DNA of 64,000 bases from Ectothiorhodospiraceae bacterium (GTDB lineage: Bacteria > Pseudomonadota > Gammaproteobacteria > Nitrococcales > Aquisalimonadaceae): the NCBI GenBank assembly GCA_020831845.1, contig JAFIFV010000097.1, forward strand, positions 82,593-146,592, in the 5' to 3' direction. The notes under the pieces are model-generated. The model did not search any database and was not told the origin of the DNA. It saw nothing but the letters and a program-made list of their open reading frames with translations. This document shows, in pieces, positions 49,700 through 59,391 of this stretch. Numbering within the stretch: the first letter of the stretch is position 1; every line of letters starts with the position of its first letter. A program made the translations under genes and the position numbers.

Positions 49700-50359
49700 A
49701 TGATGCAAGACGTCCCCAACCCGATCGTTCTGCTGCTGACGCTGATGATGCTGGGCCTGGCGCCGTTCATGGCGGTCATGGTCACTTCGTTCGCGAAGAT
49801 CGTCATCGTGCTGAGCCTGGTGCGCAACGCCCTGGGCATTCAGCAGGTGCCGCCCAACCTGATCCTGAACGGTCTCGCGCTGGTTCTCACCATGTTCATC
49901 ATGGCGCCGGTGGGCAACGAGATAGGTCGGATCGCCGAGGCGGCCATGGCAGAGCAGGAGGACTTCCAGCCAGCCCAGTTCTTCGAGATCGCCGGCGAGG
50001 CCCGCGAGCCGTTGCGCGAGTTCCTCTCGGCGCATGCCCAGCCCGCACAGCAGGAGTTCTTCATGCGCTCGGCACACGCCCTGTGGCCGGCGGAACAGGC
50101 GGAAGAATTGCGCCACGACGACCTGATGGTGCTGGTGCCCGCATTCACGGTGAGCGAGCTGATTGCGGCATTCAAGATCGGCATCCTGCTCTATCTCGCT
50201 TTCGTGGTCATCGATCTGCTGGTGGCGAACGTACTGATCGCCATGGGGATGATGATGTTCGCGCCGGTGGTGGTGTCGGTGCCACTGAAACTCCTGCTGT
50301 TCGTGATGGTTGATGGTTGGGGTCAATTGATTCACGGACTTGTACTGACTTACCAGTAA
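49700..50359 (+). CDS. sctR: Export gate protein (SctR)
   Basis: 219 residues with the family motifs MMLGLAPFMAVMVTSFAKIVIV, SLVRNALGIQQVPPNL and a later VLIAMGMMMFAPVVVSVPLK. Several membrane helices. It forms the export gate with SctS and SctT. It is 37 bp after sctQ and 8 bp before sctS. Confidence 0.97.
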   Translation: MMQDVPNPIVLLLTLMMLGLAPFMAVMVTSFAKIVIVLSLVRNALGIQQVPPNLILNGLALVLTMFIMAPVGNEIGRIAEAAMAEQEDFQPAQFFEIAGEAREPLREFLSAHAQPAQQEFFMRSAHALWPAEQAEELRHDDLMVLVPAFTVSELIAAFKIGILLYLAFVVIDLLVANVLIAMGMMMFAPVVVSVPLKLLLFVMVDGWGQLIHGLVLTYQ

Positions 50360-50367
50360 GGAAGCCC

Positions 50368-50634
50368 ATGACTCTGGACATGCTTGCCACCTTCGTACAA
50401 CAGGCGCTGCTGCTGGTGCTGGTGTTCTCCATTCCTACCGTGCTGGTGCCGGGCCTGGTGGGCCTTGTCATGGCGTTTCTGCAAGCCGTCACACAGATCC
50501 AGGACCAGACGATCACCTTCAGCATCAAGCTGATGACCCTGATCGTTGCGCTGGTGCTCTCCGCCGGCTGGCTGGGGAGCCAGCTCTACAACTATGCGAA
50601 CCGATTGCTCGCCACGATTCCGAATGTCAGCTGA
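50368..50634 (+). CDS. sctS: Export gate protein (SctS)
   Basis: 88 residues from ATG 50368; the longer upstream frame overlaps sctR. Two membrane helices, with FVQQALLLVLVFSIPTVLVP and VTQIQDQTITFSIKLM, are typical. It overlaps sctT by one base. Confidence 0.97.
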   Translation: MTLDMLATFVQQALLLVLVFSIPTVLVPGLVGLVMAFLQAVTQIQDQTITFSIKLMTLIVALVLSAGWLGSQLYNYANRLLATIPNVS

Positions 50635-51446
50635 TGGATACGGACATCCTTACCTCGCTCGGCGACAGCTGGCGGGAAATGCTACTGGTCATGGCGCTAC
50701 TGATGGCGCGCATGCTGGTGGCCTTTTCGGTGATCCCACTGTTCCTGGGCAACAGCATCCCCCGCTTCATCCAGGCGGCCTTCGTGGCCGCGCTCTCGCT
50801 GGCGCTGCTGCCGATGGCGCTGGCCGACGATGCGCTGACCACGCTGCCGGCGACGGCGATCCCTTTCTATGCCGCGAAGGAGGCCGCCATCGGCCTGGTA
50901 CTGGGACTGCTGGCCTCAGTGGGGTTCTGGGCCATGTACGCCGCAGGCAGCATCATCGGCTACCAGGCGGCGCTGGGCATGGCCACTGCCCCCGACCCGT
51001 TCACCGGACGGCCGGAATCGCTGATGGCCGGCCTGGTCATGCAGTTGTTCATCGCGTTGTTCCTGTTCACCGGTGGCATGACCGCGCTGATCGACATGCT
51101 GTTCCAGAGCTACCGGCTGTGGCCGCTGACCAGCATGACGCCACTGGTGGGCAACCTGTCGCTCACCGAGGCCGCCGTGGGAGCACTGGTCGGAATGTTC
51201 GCCATGGCGCTGAAGGTGGCCGCCCCCTTCGTGATCCTGATGCTGTTACTGGAGCTGGCGCTGGGCTTTCTGTCCCGTTTCGCGCCACAGCTCAACGTCT
51301 TTCTGCTCGCCTTGCCGATCAAGGTCACCCTGCTGGCACTGATGCTGCTGCTCTACAGCATGCTGATCTTCAATCACACCATTGCGCTGCCGGTGTCGGA
51401 GTTCTCGCCGGTGCTGGAGTCGATGCGGGAGGCACTGGATGAGTGA
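50634..51446 (+). CDS. sctT: Export gate protein (SctT)
   Basis: 270 residues with about six membrane spans, including MLLVMALLMARMLVAFSVIP and KEAAIGLVLGLLASVGFWAM; the IIGYQAALGMATAPDP loop is conserved. It overlaps sctU by 8 bp. Confidence 0.96.
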   Translation: MDTDILTSLGDSWREMLLVMALLMARMLVAFSVIPLFLGNSIPRFIQAAFVAALSLALLPMALADDALTTLPATAIPFYAAKEAAIGLVLGLLASVGFWAMYAAGSIIGYQAALGMATAPDPFTGRPESLMAGLVMQLFIALFLFTGGMTALIDMLFQSYRLWPLTSMTPLVGNLSLTEAAVGALVGMFAMALKVAAPFVILMLLLELALGFLSRFAPQLNVFLLALPIKVTLLALMLLLYSMLIFNHTIALPVSEFSPVLESMREALDE

Positions 51447-52512
51447 GCGCAGCACGGCACAGAGCAAAACCGAACCGCCGACGCCGAAGCGGCTTCGGGA
51501 TGCTCGCGAAAAGGGGCAGGTAGCGCGCAGCCAGGACATTCCCGCCTGTGCTGTGGTCACCATGGCCGCCGTCCTGTTCAGCCTGGCGGGAGGCGTGCTT
51601 GTGCAGGGAATTGCAGACATTCTCTCCGGCGCCGCCGGAGCGGACCTGCGCAGCATGAACGACCCCGGCGTGCTGTTCGCCCACATCCGCGGCATTGCCT
51701 GGCAACTGGTGCTGCTGACACTACCGGTGGCTGGCATCCTGGTGGTGACCAGCCTGATCGCGGTGTTCCTGCACGTCGGGCCGGTATTCTCGCTTGACCC
51801 GGTCAAGCCCAGGTTATCCCGCATCAGCCCGGTGACGGGTTTCAAGCGCATCTTCTCGCTGAACACGCTGATCCAGCTTCTGAAGCTGATCGTCAAGCTG
51901 GCGGTGCTGGCCGTGGTGGTCTGGCTGGTGGGCCGCCAGGCGCTGCCGGAACTGCTGCGTGCCTACTGGATTCCCGCCCCCGGGCTGCTACCGCTGGCCA
52001 CCCACTTCTTTTCCATCCTGATCTGGTCGGCGGTGCTGGTGTTCATCGTTGTTGCCATCTTCGACCTCTGGTTCCAGCGCTGGAACTTCCTGCGCCAGAA
52101 CCGGATGACCAGGACAGAGGTAAAGCGCGAGCGCAAGGACACGGAGGGCGATCCGCACATCCGCGGCAAGCGCCAGCAACTGCATGAGGAAATCGCCACC
52201 GAAACCATGATCGAGAACACGAAGAACGCCACCGCGGTGGTGGTCAACCCCACCCACGTGGCCGTCGCGCTCTACTACAAGGCCGGCGAATCCGACTTGC
52301 CGATCGTTGTTGCGAAGGGCGAGGGACAGATTGCCCAGGCCATCCGGGCGGTGGCCGAGCGGGAGGGTGTTCCCATCCTGCAGGACGTCAATCTTGCCCG
52401 CCGCCTGCAGGCCGACTCGCCGCTGAACCAGTACATCCCCGACGAATTCCTGGAGCCTGTGGCAGCGGTGCTGCGCTGGGCCCGAGCAGTTCGCGAGGAA
52501 TCGGAACGCTAG
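51439..52512 (+). CDS. sctU: Autocleaving export switch protein (SctU)
   Basis: 357 residues, ATG 51439. The N-terminal KTEPPTPKRLRDAREKGQVA and four membrane spans are followed by the cytoplasmic domain with the NPTH autocleavage motif at 270-273 (VVVNPTHVAVALYY). The cut between Asn and Pro changes substrate class. All residues needed are present. Confidence 0.97.
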   Translation: MSERSTAQSKTEPPTPKRLRDAREKGQVARSQDIPACAVVTMAAVLFSLAGGVLVQGIADILSGAAGADLRSMNDPGVLFAHIRGIAWQLVLLTLPVAGILVVTSLIAVFLHVGPVFSLDPVKPRLSRISPVTGFKRIFSLNTLIQLLKLIVKLAVLAVVVWLVGRQALPELLRAYWIPAPGLLPLATHFFSILIWSAVLVFIVVAIFDLWFQRWNFLRQNRMTRTEVKRERKDTEGDPHIRGKRQQLHEEIATETMIENTKNATAVVVNPTHVAVALYYKAGESDLPIVVAKGEGQIAQAIRAVAEREGVPILQDVNLARRLQADSPLNQYIPDEFLEPVAAVLRWARAVREESER

Positions 52513-52522
52513 GGAGAACCGC

Positions 52523-54625
52523 ATGAAAGTCGCGACCGGTGTTCGACAGTTCGTCCCGGGTGGAGGCCTGGCCCGCCACCACGACCTGTGGCTGGTCATG
52601 CTGGTGGTGGCAGCCATCGGCCTGATGGTGCTTCCCATGCCTCCGGTGGCAATCGATCTGCTGATCACGGTGAACCTGACCGTCTCCATCATGCTGCTGA
52701 TGGTGGCGCTGTACATCGGTTCGCCGCTGGGATTGTCAACACTGCCCTCGCTGCTGCTCTTCACCACGCTGTTCCGGCTGGCGCTGAACATCGCCTCCAC
52801 CCGCCAGATCCTGACCAATGCCTATGCCGGTGACATCATCGATACGTTCGGGAGCCTGGTGGTGGGGCGCGACATCATCGTCGGCGCCGTTGTCTTCCTG
52901 ATCATCGCCATTGTCCAGTTCATCGTCATCGCCAAGGGTTCGGAGCGGGTAGCGGAGGTCGGCGCCCGGTTCACCCTGGACGCCATGCCGGGCAAGCAGA
53001 TGAGCATCGATTCGGACTTGCGCGCCGGCATCATCGACAAGAACGAGGCCAGGGAACGCCGCAGCCTGCTGGAACGGGAAAGCCAGCTGTACGGTTCCAT
53101 GGATGGGGCGATGAAGTTCGTCAAGGGCGACGCCATCGCCGGCCTGATCATCGCCGCGGTCAATATCATTGCCGGCATGGCCATCGGCACCCTGCGCCAC
53201 GGCATGGACATGGACAGTGCCCTGCATACCTATTCGATACTGACGGTCGGCGACGCTCTGGTCTCGCAGATCCCCTCGCTGTTCGTGGCAATCACCGCCG
53301 GCATCATCATCACTCGCGTATCCAAGGCGGAAACGCCCGACGGCAACAATCTCGGCAACGAAATCGCGAATCAGATCCGCGCGCATCCCAAAGCGCTGCT
53401 CATCGCCGGCGGGGTCATCATGAGCATGATCGTGGTGCCCGGATTCCCCAAGCTGCATTTCCTGGCAATGGGGGCCGCCGTGGGGCTACTGGGCTACTAC
53501 CTGCTTCCCAGCCGGAAACGGCACGCTTCGCCCGGCGTCACGCCCATACCGGCGATGAGTGCCGAGGGGAGCAAGCACGTGCCGCAGCTGCTGGACCTCT
53601 CGGACCACTCCCTGGCCGTGCCGGTGGTAGTACAGGCGTTTTCCGGCATCGAACACTGCCTGCAACCGGAGCGGCTGGACAGGGAGCTGAGCAAGGTCCG
53701 GCGGCAACTGAGCTATGACATGGGCGTGCCGTTCCCGGGCATCATGGTGCGTGCTGCACCCCGCTACCCGGAGGGGCAATACACCGTCTACGTAAACGAA
53801 ATCCCGGTGGACCGCGGCGAGATGCGCCCGAACCATCTGCTGGCGGCGGAGACCGAGACAGCGCTGACCGAGTCGGGCATCCAGTGGCAGGAGGGCAGCA
53901 TCCCCATGCTCGGCCGCCCGGCACTGTGGGTACATCATCGACAGCAGGCGCGACTGGACCGCGCCAGGCAGCGCTACCTGTGGCTGGAGCAGGTGTTCGC
54001 CACCCACCTGGGGCGCATCATCCGGCGTCATGCGCATGAATTCATCGGCATCCAGGAAACCCAGTTGCTGCTGAGCCGACTGGCGGAACGGAACCCCGAT
54101 CTTGACCGCGAGTTGCAGCGCAGCGTTTCCCTCCCGCGCATTACCGACGTGTTGCGCCGACTGGTCAGAGAGGATATCTCCATCCGCAACCTGAACCAGA
54201 TCGCACACGCACTGATCGAGTGGGGGCCGCACGAGAAGGACCCGGTCCTGCTCACCGAGTACGTACGCACCGGGCTGTCCCGCTTCATCTCGTACCGCTT
54301 TGCGGCAGCGGATGGCACCCTGCCCGCCGTGGTGCTGCACCCCGGCGTTGAAGAGAAACTGCGGGAAGCGCGCCGACAGACGTCGGCCGGGACCGTGCTC
54401 ATGCTGGACCCCGGCGCAAGCCGCGAGCTGGTCGAGAAAATCAAACTGTCCCTGGGACAGGACAAACAGCTGACCACCAAGCCGCCGGTTCTGCTGACCT
54501 CTCTGGAAATCCGCCCCTACCTGCGAAAGCTCACGGAAACCGAGTTGGGCAGGGTGCCGGTCCTGTCCTACCAGGAACTGGAGCCGGTCACCAGGATCAC
54601 GCCAGTGGCCACGGTGGAACTCTAG
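52523..54625 (+). CDS. sctV: Export gate ring protein (SctV)
   Basis: 700 residues. The N-terminal half holds about seven spans (AIDLLITVNLTVSIMLLM, LPSLLLFTTLFRLALNIAST) and the FHIPEP signature (RFTLDAMPGKQMSIDSDL). The C-terminal half is the nonameric export ring. In Ysc clusters SctV (LcrD) is usually in another operon; here it closes the same one after sctU. Confidence 0.97.
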   Translation: MKVATGVRQFVPGGGLARHHDLWLVMLVVAAIGLMVLPMPPVAIDLLITVNLTVSIMLLMVALYIGSPLGLSTLPSLLLFTTLFRLALNIASTRQILTNAYAGDIIDTFGSLVVGRDIIVGAVVFLIIAIVQFIVIAKGSERVAEVGARFTLDAMPGKQMSIDSDLRAGIIDKNEARERRSLLERESQLYGSMDGAMKFVKGDAIAGLIIAAVNIIAGMAIGTLRHGMDMDSALHTYSILTVGDALVSQIPSLFVAITAGIIITRVSKAETPDGNNLGNEIANQIRAHPKALLIAGGVIMSMIVVPGFPKLHFLAMGAAVGLLGYYLLPSRKRHASPGVTPIPAMSAEGSKHVPQLLDLSDHSLAVPVVVQAFSGIEHCLQPERLDRELSKVRRQLSYDMGVPFPGIMVRAAPRYPEGQYTVYVNEIPVDRGEMRPNHLLAAETETALTESGIQWQEGSIPMLGRPALWVHHRQQARLDRARQRYLWLEQVFATHLGRIIRRHAHEFIGIQETQLLLSRLAERNPDLDRELQRSVSLPRITDVLRRLVREDISIRNLNQIAHALIEWGPHEKDPVLLTEYVRTGLSRFISYRFAAADGTLPAVVLHPGVEEKLREARRQTSAGTVLMLDPGASRELVEKIKLSLGQDKQLTTKPPVLLTSLEIRPYLRKLTETELGRVPVLSYQELEPVTRITPVATVEL

Positions 54626-54655
54626 GGAAGCGCTGAAGTATTCACGCTTCCCTAG
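54622..54655. terminator. Perfect inverted repeat, shared terminator of sctV and the leftward hydrolase
   Basis: CTAGGGAAGCG (54622-54632) pairs exactly with CGCTTCCCTAG (54645-54655) over a 12-nt loop. The stem includes the sctV stop codon. It lies between convergent genes, so a two-way terminator fits; no T run is present. Confidence 0.68.
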
Positions 54656-54663
54656 GGGGGTGC

Positions 54664-55686
54664 TTAGGCGAGATCGCGAGCGGCATCGAGCACCGGAGCG
54701 GCATTCTGCCGAAAGCGCAGCACCCGGGTCTCGCCGTGCTGCATGACCGTGAACGCCTCCGACCTCAGGCCCTGGCCTTCCAGCGCAACCTGCAGGCGCT
54801 CTACCGGCTCGTTCATGGGTTCCTGGGTGAGGCGGAACGTCCCCCAGTGCATGGCAACGCTGTGACGCGCCCCGATGTCATGATGGATCCGCACCGCCTC
54901 CTCCGGGGACACATGCACCGGCTTCATGAAATGCCGGGACTCGTAGGCACCGATGGGCAACAGCGCCAGATCGACGGGAGCGAAACGCCGGCCGATGTCG
55001 GCGAAATCCCGGGAATAGCCGGTATCGCCGGCAAAGAACACCTTGCGCCCGGCCAGTTCCAGCATCCAGCCCGCCCACAGGGTCCGGTTGTGGAAGGGGC
55101 CCCGGCCGGAGAAATGCTGCACCGGCACGGCGGTGAGCCGGGACTCTCCGTGTCCGGCAGCCTGCCACCAGTCCAGCTCGGTGACGTGTTCGGCGCCCCG
55201 CTTCCGCAGCCAGCGCCCCAGGCGCAACGGGACGAAGAAATGAGGCTGATGACTTCCGATCAGACGCCGCACGGTCGGGTCGTCCAGGTGATCGTAGTGG
55301 TCGTGCGAGATCACGACGAGATCGATTGGCGGGAGATCCTCGAACGCCAGGCCGGGCGGCATGACCCGCTTCGGCCCCAGCCACTGGAGCGGCGCGGCGC
55401 GGGGGCTCAAGTGCGGGTCGGTGAGAATGTTCAGGCCACCAAGCTGGATCAGGAAGGTGGCGTGGCCGATCCAGGTCAGCGTGGATTCGGTGCGATTGGC
55501 CCGCAGGAAGGCGGGGGCGTTGTCAGCCATCGGGAAACGCACAGCCCGGGGCCAGTTGGTGATGTAATCCCATACCCAGCGGGCGAGCTTGAGCGGCCCA
55601 CGCGAGGCATGCGGGTAGTTGTTCCTGAAGCGGGCACCATCATGATGCCGCGATTGCCCGAGCGTATTCCCGTTCCTGTAAGACAT
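54664..55686 (-). CDS. Metallo-beta-lactamase-fold hydrolase (NAPE-PLD-like)
   Basis: 340 residues from ATG 55686 (GAGG upstream). WIGHATFLIQLGGLNILTDP and VVISHDHYDHLDDPT give the zinc-binding HxHxDH motif, followed by FAGDTGYSRDF and AMHWGTFRL. The layout fits the lipid/ester-cleaving MBL group; the substrate is unknown. A relic of a paralogue is at 30479-30583. A 10-bp gap separates it from the preceding leftward gene, so they form one unit. Confidence 0.87.
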   Translation of the reverse strand: MSYRNGNTLGQSRHHDGARFRNNYPHASRGPLKLARWVWDYITNWPRAVRFPMADNAPAFLRANRTESTLTWIGHATFLIQLGGLNILTDPHLSPRAAPLQWLGPKRVMPPGLAFEDLPPIDLVVISHDHYDHLDDPTVRRLIGSHQPHFFVPLRLGRWLRKRGAEHVTELDWWQAAGHGESRLTAVPVQHFSGRGPFHNRTLWAGWMLELAGRKVFFAGDTGYSRDFADIGRRFAPVDLALLPIGAYESRHFMKPVHVSPEEAVRIHHDIGARHSVAMHWGTFRLTQEPMNEPVERLQVALEGQGLRSEAFTVMQHGETRVLRFRQNAAPVLDAARDLA

Positions 55687-55696
55687 CGGCCTCGCC

Positions 55697-56593
55697 TCAA
55701 GCACCCGGGCGGCGTGCCGCCTCGATCTCCGAGCGCAAGTCCCTGGGTTCGATGCCCAGATCCGCGAATGTTCCGACGGCCTCGCCCGGGATGTTGTCCT
55801 GTCGCATAAGGATAACCTGATCCCTGGTCAGGGGGGGATTCGGCAGCACCGAGGCCAGCGCCGCCAGCAGTTTCCACACGGCGAACGGCACCGGCAGCAG
55901 CATCCGGCGGCGATGTTGCTCCTCCAGCACCAGTTCCAGCGTTTCCCGGTAACTGTAGGCGCGGGCGCCTCCCAGTTCGAACACGCGTCCCCGCATGGCG
56001 GGCATGTCAAGAACGCGGGCCGCCGCCACAGCCACATCTTCCACGTGCACGGGCTGGAGTTTCATCCCGCCATGGCCGAACAGCGGTATCACCGGTAACA
56101 GCGTCAAGGACCGCAGGGTACGCAGGAAAGCGTCTCCGGGCCCGAACAGGACGCTGGGCCGCAGGATCACGGCCTCCGGGAAGGCGTCACGCACGGCTCG
56201 CTCCCCAAGGGCGCGGGCCCGAACGTAAGCCGAATCGGACTTCGTGCTCACGCCGATACCCGAAACGTGCACCAGCGTGGCTAGATCCGCGGCCTTGGCC
56301 AGGCGCGCGAGTCGCCCGGCACCGGCAACGTGAATCGTCTCGAAATCCAGCCCACCGCTTTCCACATACAGGCTCACCGCATTGACGGCAGCATCGACAC
56401 CCCGCAGCGCCTCGGCAACGGAAGCTTCGTCGCGCACATCCGCCTGGACATGGCTGATGCCCGCCGCTGCCTGCTCCCGAGCCACCGGAGGCTGGCGGCT
56501 CGCCACCCGCACGGCGTGTCCCGCCGCAATAAGCTGCCGGGCGATCTCGCGGCCGAGAAAGCCTGTCCCGCCGAATACCACGACCGTCGCCAT
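55697..56593 (-). CDS. NAD(P)-binding epimerase-like oxidoreductase (NDUFA9-type)
   Basis: 298 residues from ATG 56593. ATVVVFGGTGFLGREIARQL holds the Gly-rich Rossmann motif, then VRVASRQ, and a later LVHVSGIGVSTKSDSAYVRA. Length and pattern fit the complex-I NDUFA9-like atypical SDR group. No transmembrane part. The longer upstream frame to 56710 lacks family features. Confidence 0.85.
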   Translation of the reverse strand: MATVVVFGGTGFLGREIARQLIAAGHAVRVASRQPPVAREQAAAGISHVQADVRDEASVAEALRGVDAAVNAVSLYVESGGLDFETIHVAGAGRLARLAKAADLATLVHVSGIGVSTKSDSAYVRARALGERAVRDAFPEAVILRPSVLFGPGDAFLRTLRSLTLLPVIPLFGHGGMKLQPVHVEDVAVAAARVLDMPAMRGRVFELGGARAYSYRETLELVLEEQHRRRMLLPVPFAVWKLLAALASVLPNPPLTRDQVILMRQDNIPGEAVGTFADLGIEPRDLRSEIEAARRPGA

Positions 56594-56736
56594 GGGCTGG
56601 TTGCTCCCGGTTTCCTGCTGACCCTGAAAGCGTAGCCCGCGATGTCTCCGCCGATGGGAGCACGCAAGCATGGGGAAGCACGCCGGTGGAAACCAGACAC
56701 TCGCCTGCAAGAGAGCTTCTGCTCACACCGAGGCTG

Positions 56737-58659
56737 CTAGCTTCTGCGCTCCATGTCGGAGGAGGCGGGCAAGGGGACCAGGTTGGCGGAAAGCGGCTCT
56801 GCGGCTGCCAGCTCGACCGCGTCGCCTCGCAGGCACTGTTCGATGGTGTCCCTGTCCAGGGTCTCCCTGGCCTCCAGCTCGGCAACCAGGCGCTCGAACG
56901 GTCGCCGGTTCGCATTGATAATGGCGGTGGCGCGAACTTCGGCCTGTTTGATCATCGCGTGCACCGCCGCATCGACCTCGCGGGCGAAATGCTCCGAGTA
57001 ATGGCGGGGCTGCGCGATCTCCCGTCCCAGGAACGGCTGCTCCTCGCTTTGACGCAGGTCCAGCGGCCCCAGTTCCTCGGACATTCCCCAGCGGCTCACC
57101 ATGGCGCGTGCAAGCGACGTGGCTTGCTTGATGTCATCGTCCGCTCCGGAGCTCACGCTGCCAAGCAGCAGCTTCTCCGCCACCCGGCCTGCCAGCAGCA
57201 CGGCCAGCCTGTCCCGCAGGTAGTCCTCCGTCAGGGTCTGACGCTCGCGATCCGGAAGCTGCTGGGTTCCCCCCAGAGAGCGGCCGCGGGGGATGATGGA
57301 CACCTTGTAAAGCGGATCGGCGTGGGGGGAGTGGAACGCCACGACCGTATGCCCGCATTCGTGCACTGCAAGCCGGTGGCGTTCTTCCGGGTGGATGGCC
57401 AGGGTGCGGGCCGTCCCCATGAGCAGGCGGTCCCGACATTCCTCGAAGTGCCGCATGAACACCTTGTCGGTGCCCTCGCGGGCCGCGGCCATGGCAGCCT
57501 CGTTCACGAGGTTGCGGAGATCTGCCCCGGAGAAGCCCGGCGTCCCGGCGCTGATGGTCGCCAGATCGCTGTCCTCTCCCAACGGCACGCGGCGCGTATG
57601 CACGGCCAGTATGGCCTCTCGCTCCTGACGATCCGGCAGATCCAGCGTGACATGGCGATCGAAACGGCCAGGCCGTAACAGTGCTGCGTCCAGTACATCC
57701 GGCCGGTTGGTTGCAGCCAGAACGATGACCGCCTCGCTGGAATCGAAGCCATCCATCTGCGCAAGAATCTGGTTCAGCGTCTGCTCGCGTTCATCGTGAC
57801 CGCCCCCGATGCCGGTCCCGCGGGTGCGGCCGACGCTGTCCAGTTCATCAATGAAAATGATGCTGGGAGCGGCTTTCTTCGCGGCCTCGAACAGGCGTCT
57901 GACACGCGACGCCCCCACACCCACGTATACCTCGATGAACTCGGAAGCGGATATGGAAAAAAACGGCACGCCGGCCTCGCCCGCCAGTGCCTTGGCCAGC
58001 AGCGTCTTGCCGGTTCCCGGCGGCCCCATCAGCAACACGCCGTGGGGCACATCGGCTCCCAGCCGACGGTAGCGCTCCGGGTCGCGCATGAACTCCACCA
58101 GCTCGGTGACCTCCCGCTTGGCATTGGTGTGCCCGGCCACGTCGTCGAACTTGACCCTGGGCACGTTGGCCTGCAGATGGATACCCTTGTCGAGGAAATC
58201 GGACAAACCTCCGGGGCCCGATTTTCCACCGAGGGTTCTGCGGTACATCAGCAGGATCACGACCAGCAGAAACAGCCATGGCACCATGATCAGTAGCCGG
58301 GCAAGTCCTCCCTCGCCGGGCGCCTGCTCCACCGTCACCAGAACCTGCTGCTGTTCCAGCAACGGCAAGAGCGACTCATCGCCGCTGGACGGTACGCGGG
58401 TAATGAAGCGCTGCGCCGATGCGCCGTCGGGACCGATGGAGCGAGGCCGGGACAACTGCCCCTCGGCGCGGTCGCCACGCAAGGTGAGCTCGTCGACCAC
58501 GCCCTCCCGGACCAGCGTCTTGAACACGCTGTAGGGGATTTCCTGCCGCACCTCCTGCTCCGGCACGGCCTGGATGATCCAGTACAGCGTGCCGATCATC
58601 AACGCCACCATCAGCCATGTCAGCCACAGCGGCATTACAGGAACCAACGGCTGCTTCAT
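56737..58659 (-). CDS. FtsH-type AAA zinc metalloprotease
   Basis: 640 residues. Two N-terminal membrane spans ([20 protein letters not shown] and [19 protein letters not shown]) border a periplasmic part. The AAA domain has Walker A GPPGTGKT (about 212-219) and Walker [12 protein letters not shown]. The protease site is HECGH (about 430). It degrades membrane and cytosolic proteins. The upstream cyclic-nucleotide-binding gene is 28 bp away on the same strand. This is likely an extra FtsH, not the housekeeping copy, because of its neighbours. Confidence 0.92.
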   Translation of the reverse strand: MKQPLVPVMPLWLTWLMVALMIGTLYWIIQAVPEQEVRQEIPYSVFKTLVREGVVDELTLRGDRAEGQLSRPRSIGPDGASAQRFITRVPSSGDESLLPLLEQQQVLVTVEQAPGEGGLARLLIMVPWLFLLVVILLMYRRTLGGKSGPGGLSDFLDKGIHLQANVPRVKFDDVAGHTNAKREVTELVEFMRDPERYRRLGADVPHGVLLMGPPGTGKTLLAKALAGEAGVPFFSISASEFIEVYVGVGASRVRRLFEAAKKAAPSIIFIDELDSVGRTRGTGIGGGHDEREQTLNQILAQMDGFDSSEAVIVLAATNRPDVLDAALLRPGRFDRHVTLDLPDRQEREAILAVHTRRVPLGEDSDLATISAGTPGFSGADLRNLVNEAAMAAAREGTDKVFMRHFEECRDRLLMGTARTLAIHPEERHRLAVHECGHTVVAFHSPHADPLYKVSIIPRGRSLGGTQQLPDRERQTLTEDYLRDRLAVLLAGRVAEKLLLGSVSSGADDDIKQATSLARAMVSRWGMSEELGPLDLRQSEEQPFLGREIAQPRHYSEHFAREVDAAVHAMIKQAEVRATAIINANRRPFERLVAELEARETLDRDTIEQCLRGDAVELAAAEPLSANLVPLPASSDMERRS

Positions 58660-58687
58660 GGCTGCTATCCCGCTCGCACGCAGTTGG

Positions 58688-59161
58688 TCAGGCGAAACCC
58701 GGCGGGTTCCATTCGTCCATCATCCGTCGGCGGGCCGACTCCAGCCGTTCCGACATCAGCGACGAGAACCGCTTCAGCAACACGTAGCCGAAGGCAGGAT
58801 CCTCCTCGCATTGGGCCAGGATGGCTGCACCGTCGAACTCCAGCAGTGGCGTATCCTGCTCGGCGCGAGCCTGGAAGGTCCACTTGAACGGGGAGATGAG
58901 CCAGGACCAGCCCAGCACGTTTCCCGGCCCGAGCCGCTGGATTTCCAGCGAGGGGCCGGAAATGGCAGGTACCTCGACCAGTATTTCGCCATCTTCCAGC
59001 AAATAGAAGGCATCCGCCCATTCCCCCTGCCGGAACAGGACGTCGCCGCGGGGCACCGTTCGCCGACGGACACATCCGCTCAGGAACTCAAGATGCTGTT
59101 CCTCCATGCCGGCGAAGAAGGGCTGCGCAGAGAGCGTCTTCCACGTGATTTCATCAGACAT
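58688..59161 (-). CDS. Cyclic nucleotide-binding domain protein
   Basis: 157 residues from ATG 59161 with GAGGAGG upstream; the longer frame to 59194 has no site. GDVLFRQGEWADAFYLLEDG and LGPGNVLGWSWLISPF are the cNMP-binding domain pattern, with no DNA-binding part. It lies 28 bp before the FtsH-type protease and may deliver a signal to it. Confidence 0.83.
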   Translation of the reverse strand: MSDEITWKTLSAQPFFAGMEEQHLEFLSGCVRRRTVPRGDVLFRQGEWADAFYLLEDGEILVEVPAISGPSLEIQRLGPGNVLGWSWLISPFKWTFQARAEQDTPLLEFDGAAILAQCEEDPAFGYVLLKRFSSLMSERLESARRRMMDEWNPPGFA

Positions 59162-59391
59162 GCCGAACCTCCTCGGGCGATGATCCTTGGCCAACTGTTA
59201 CCAGCATGGACCCCGGTGACCGCGAAGTCATTGATTAGTGTCAATGAAGGGACGCGCCTTTGTTTCTCCACCATGATTGTTGGCGCGCGCGGCCGGAATC
59301 GACGTTGGATGACGGGTGAACTAGAGTACTGGCTTCGAGCCCGGGTCGCGCGGCGGCCGGGACAGTTCCAGACAAGGCCAGAGGAGAGCGG

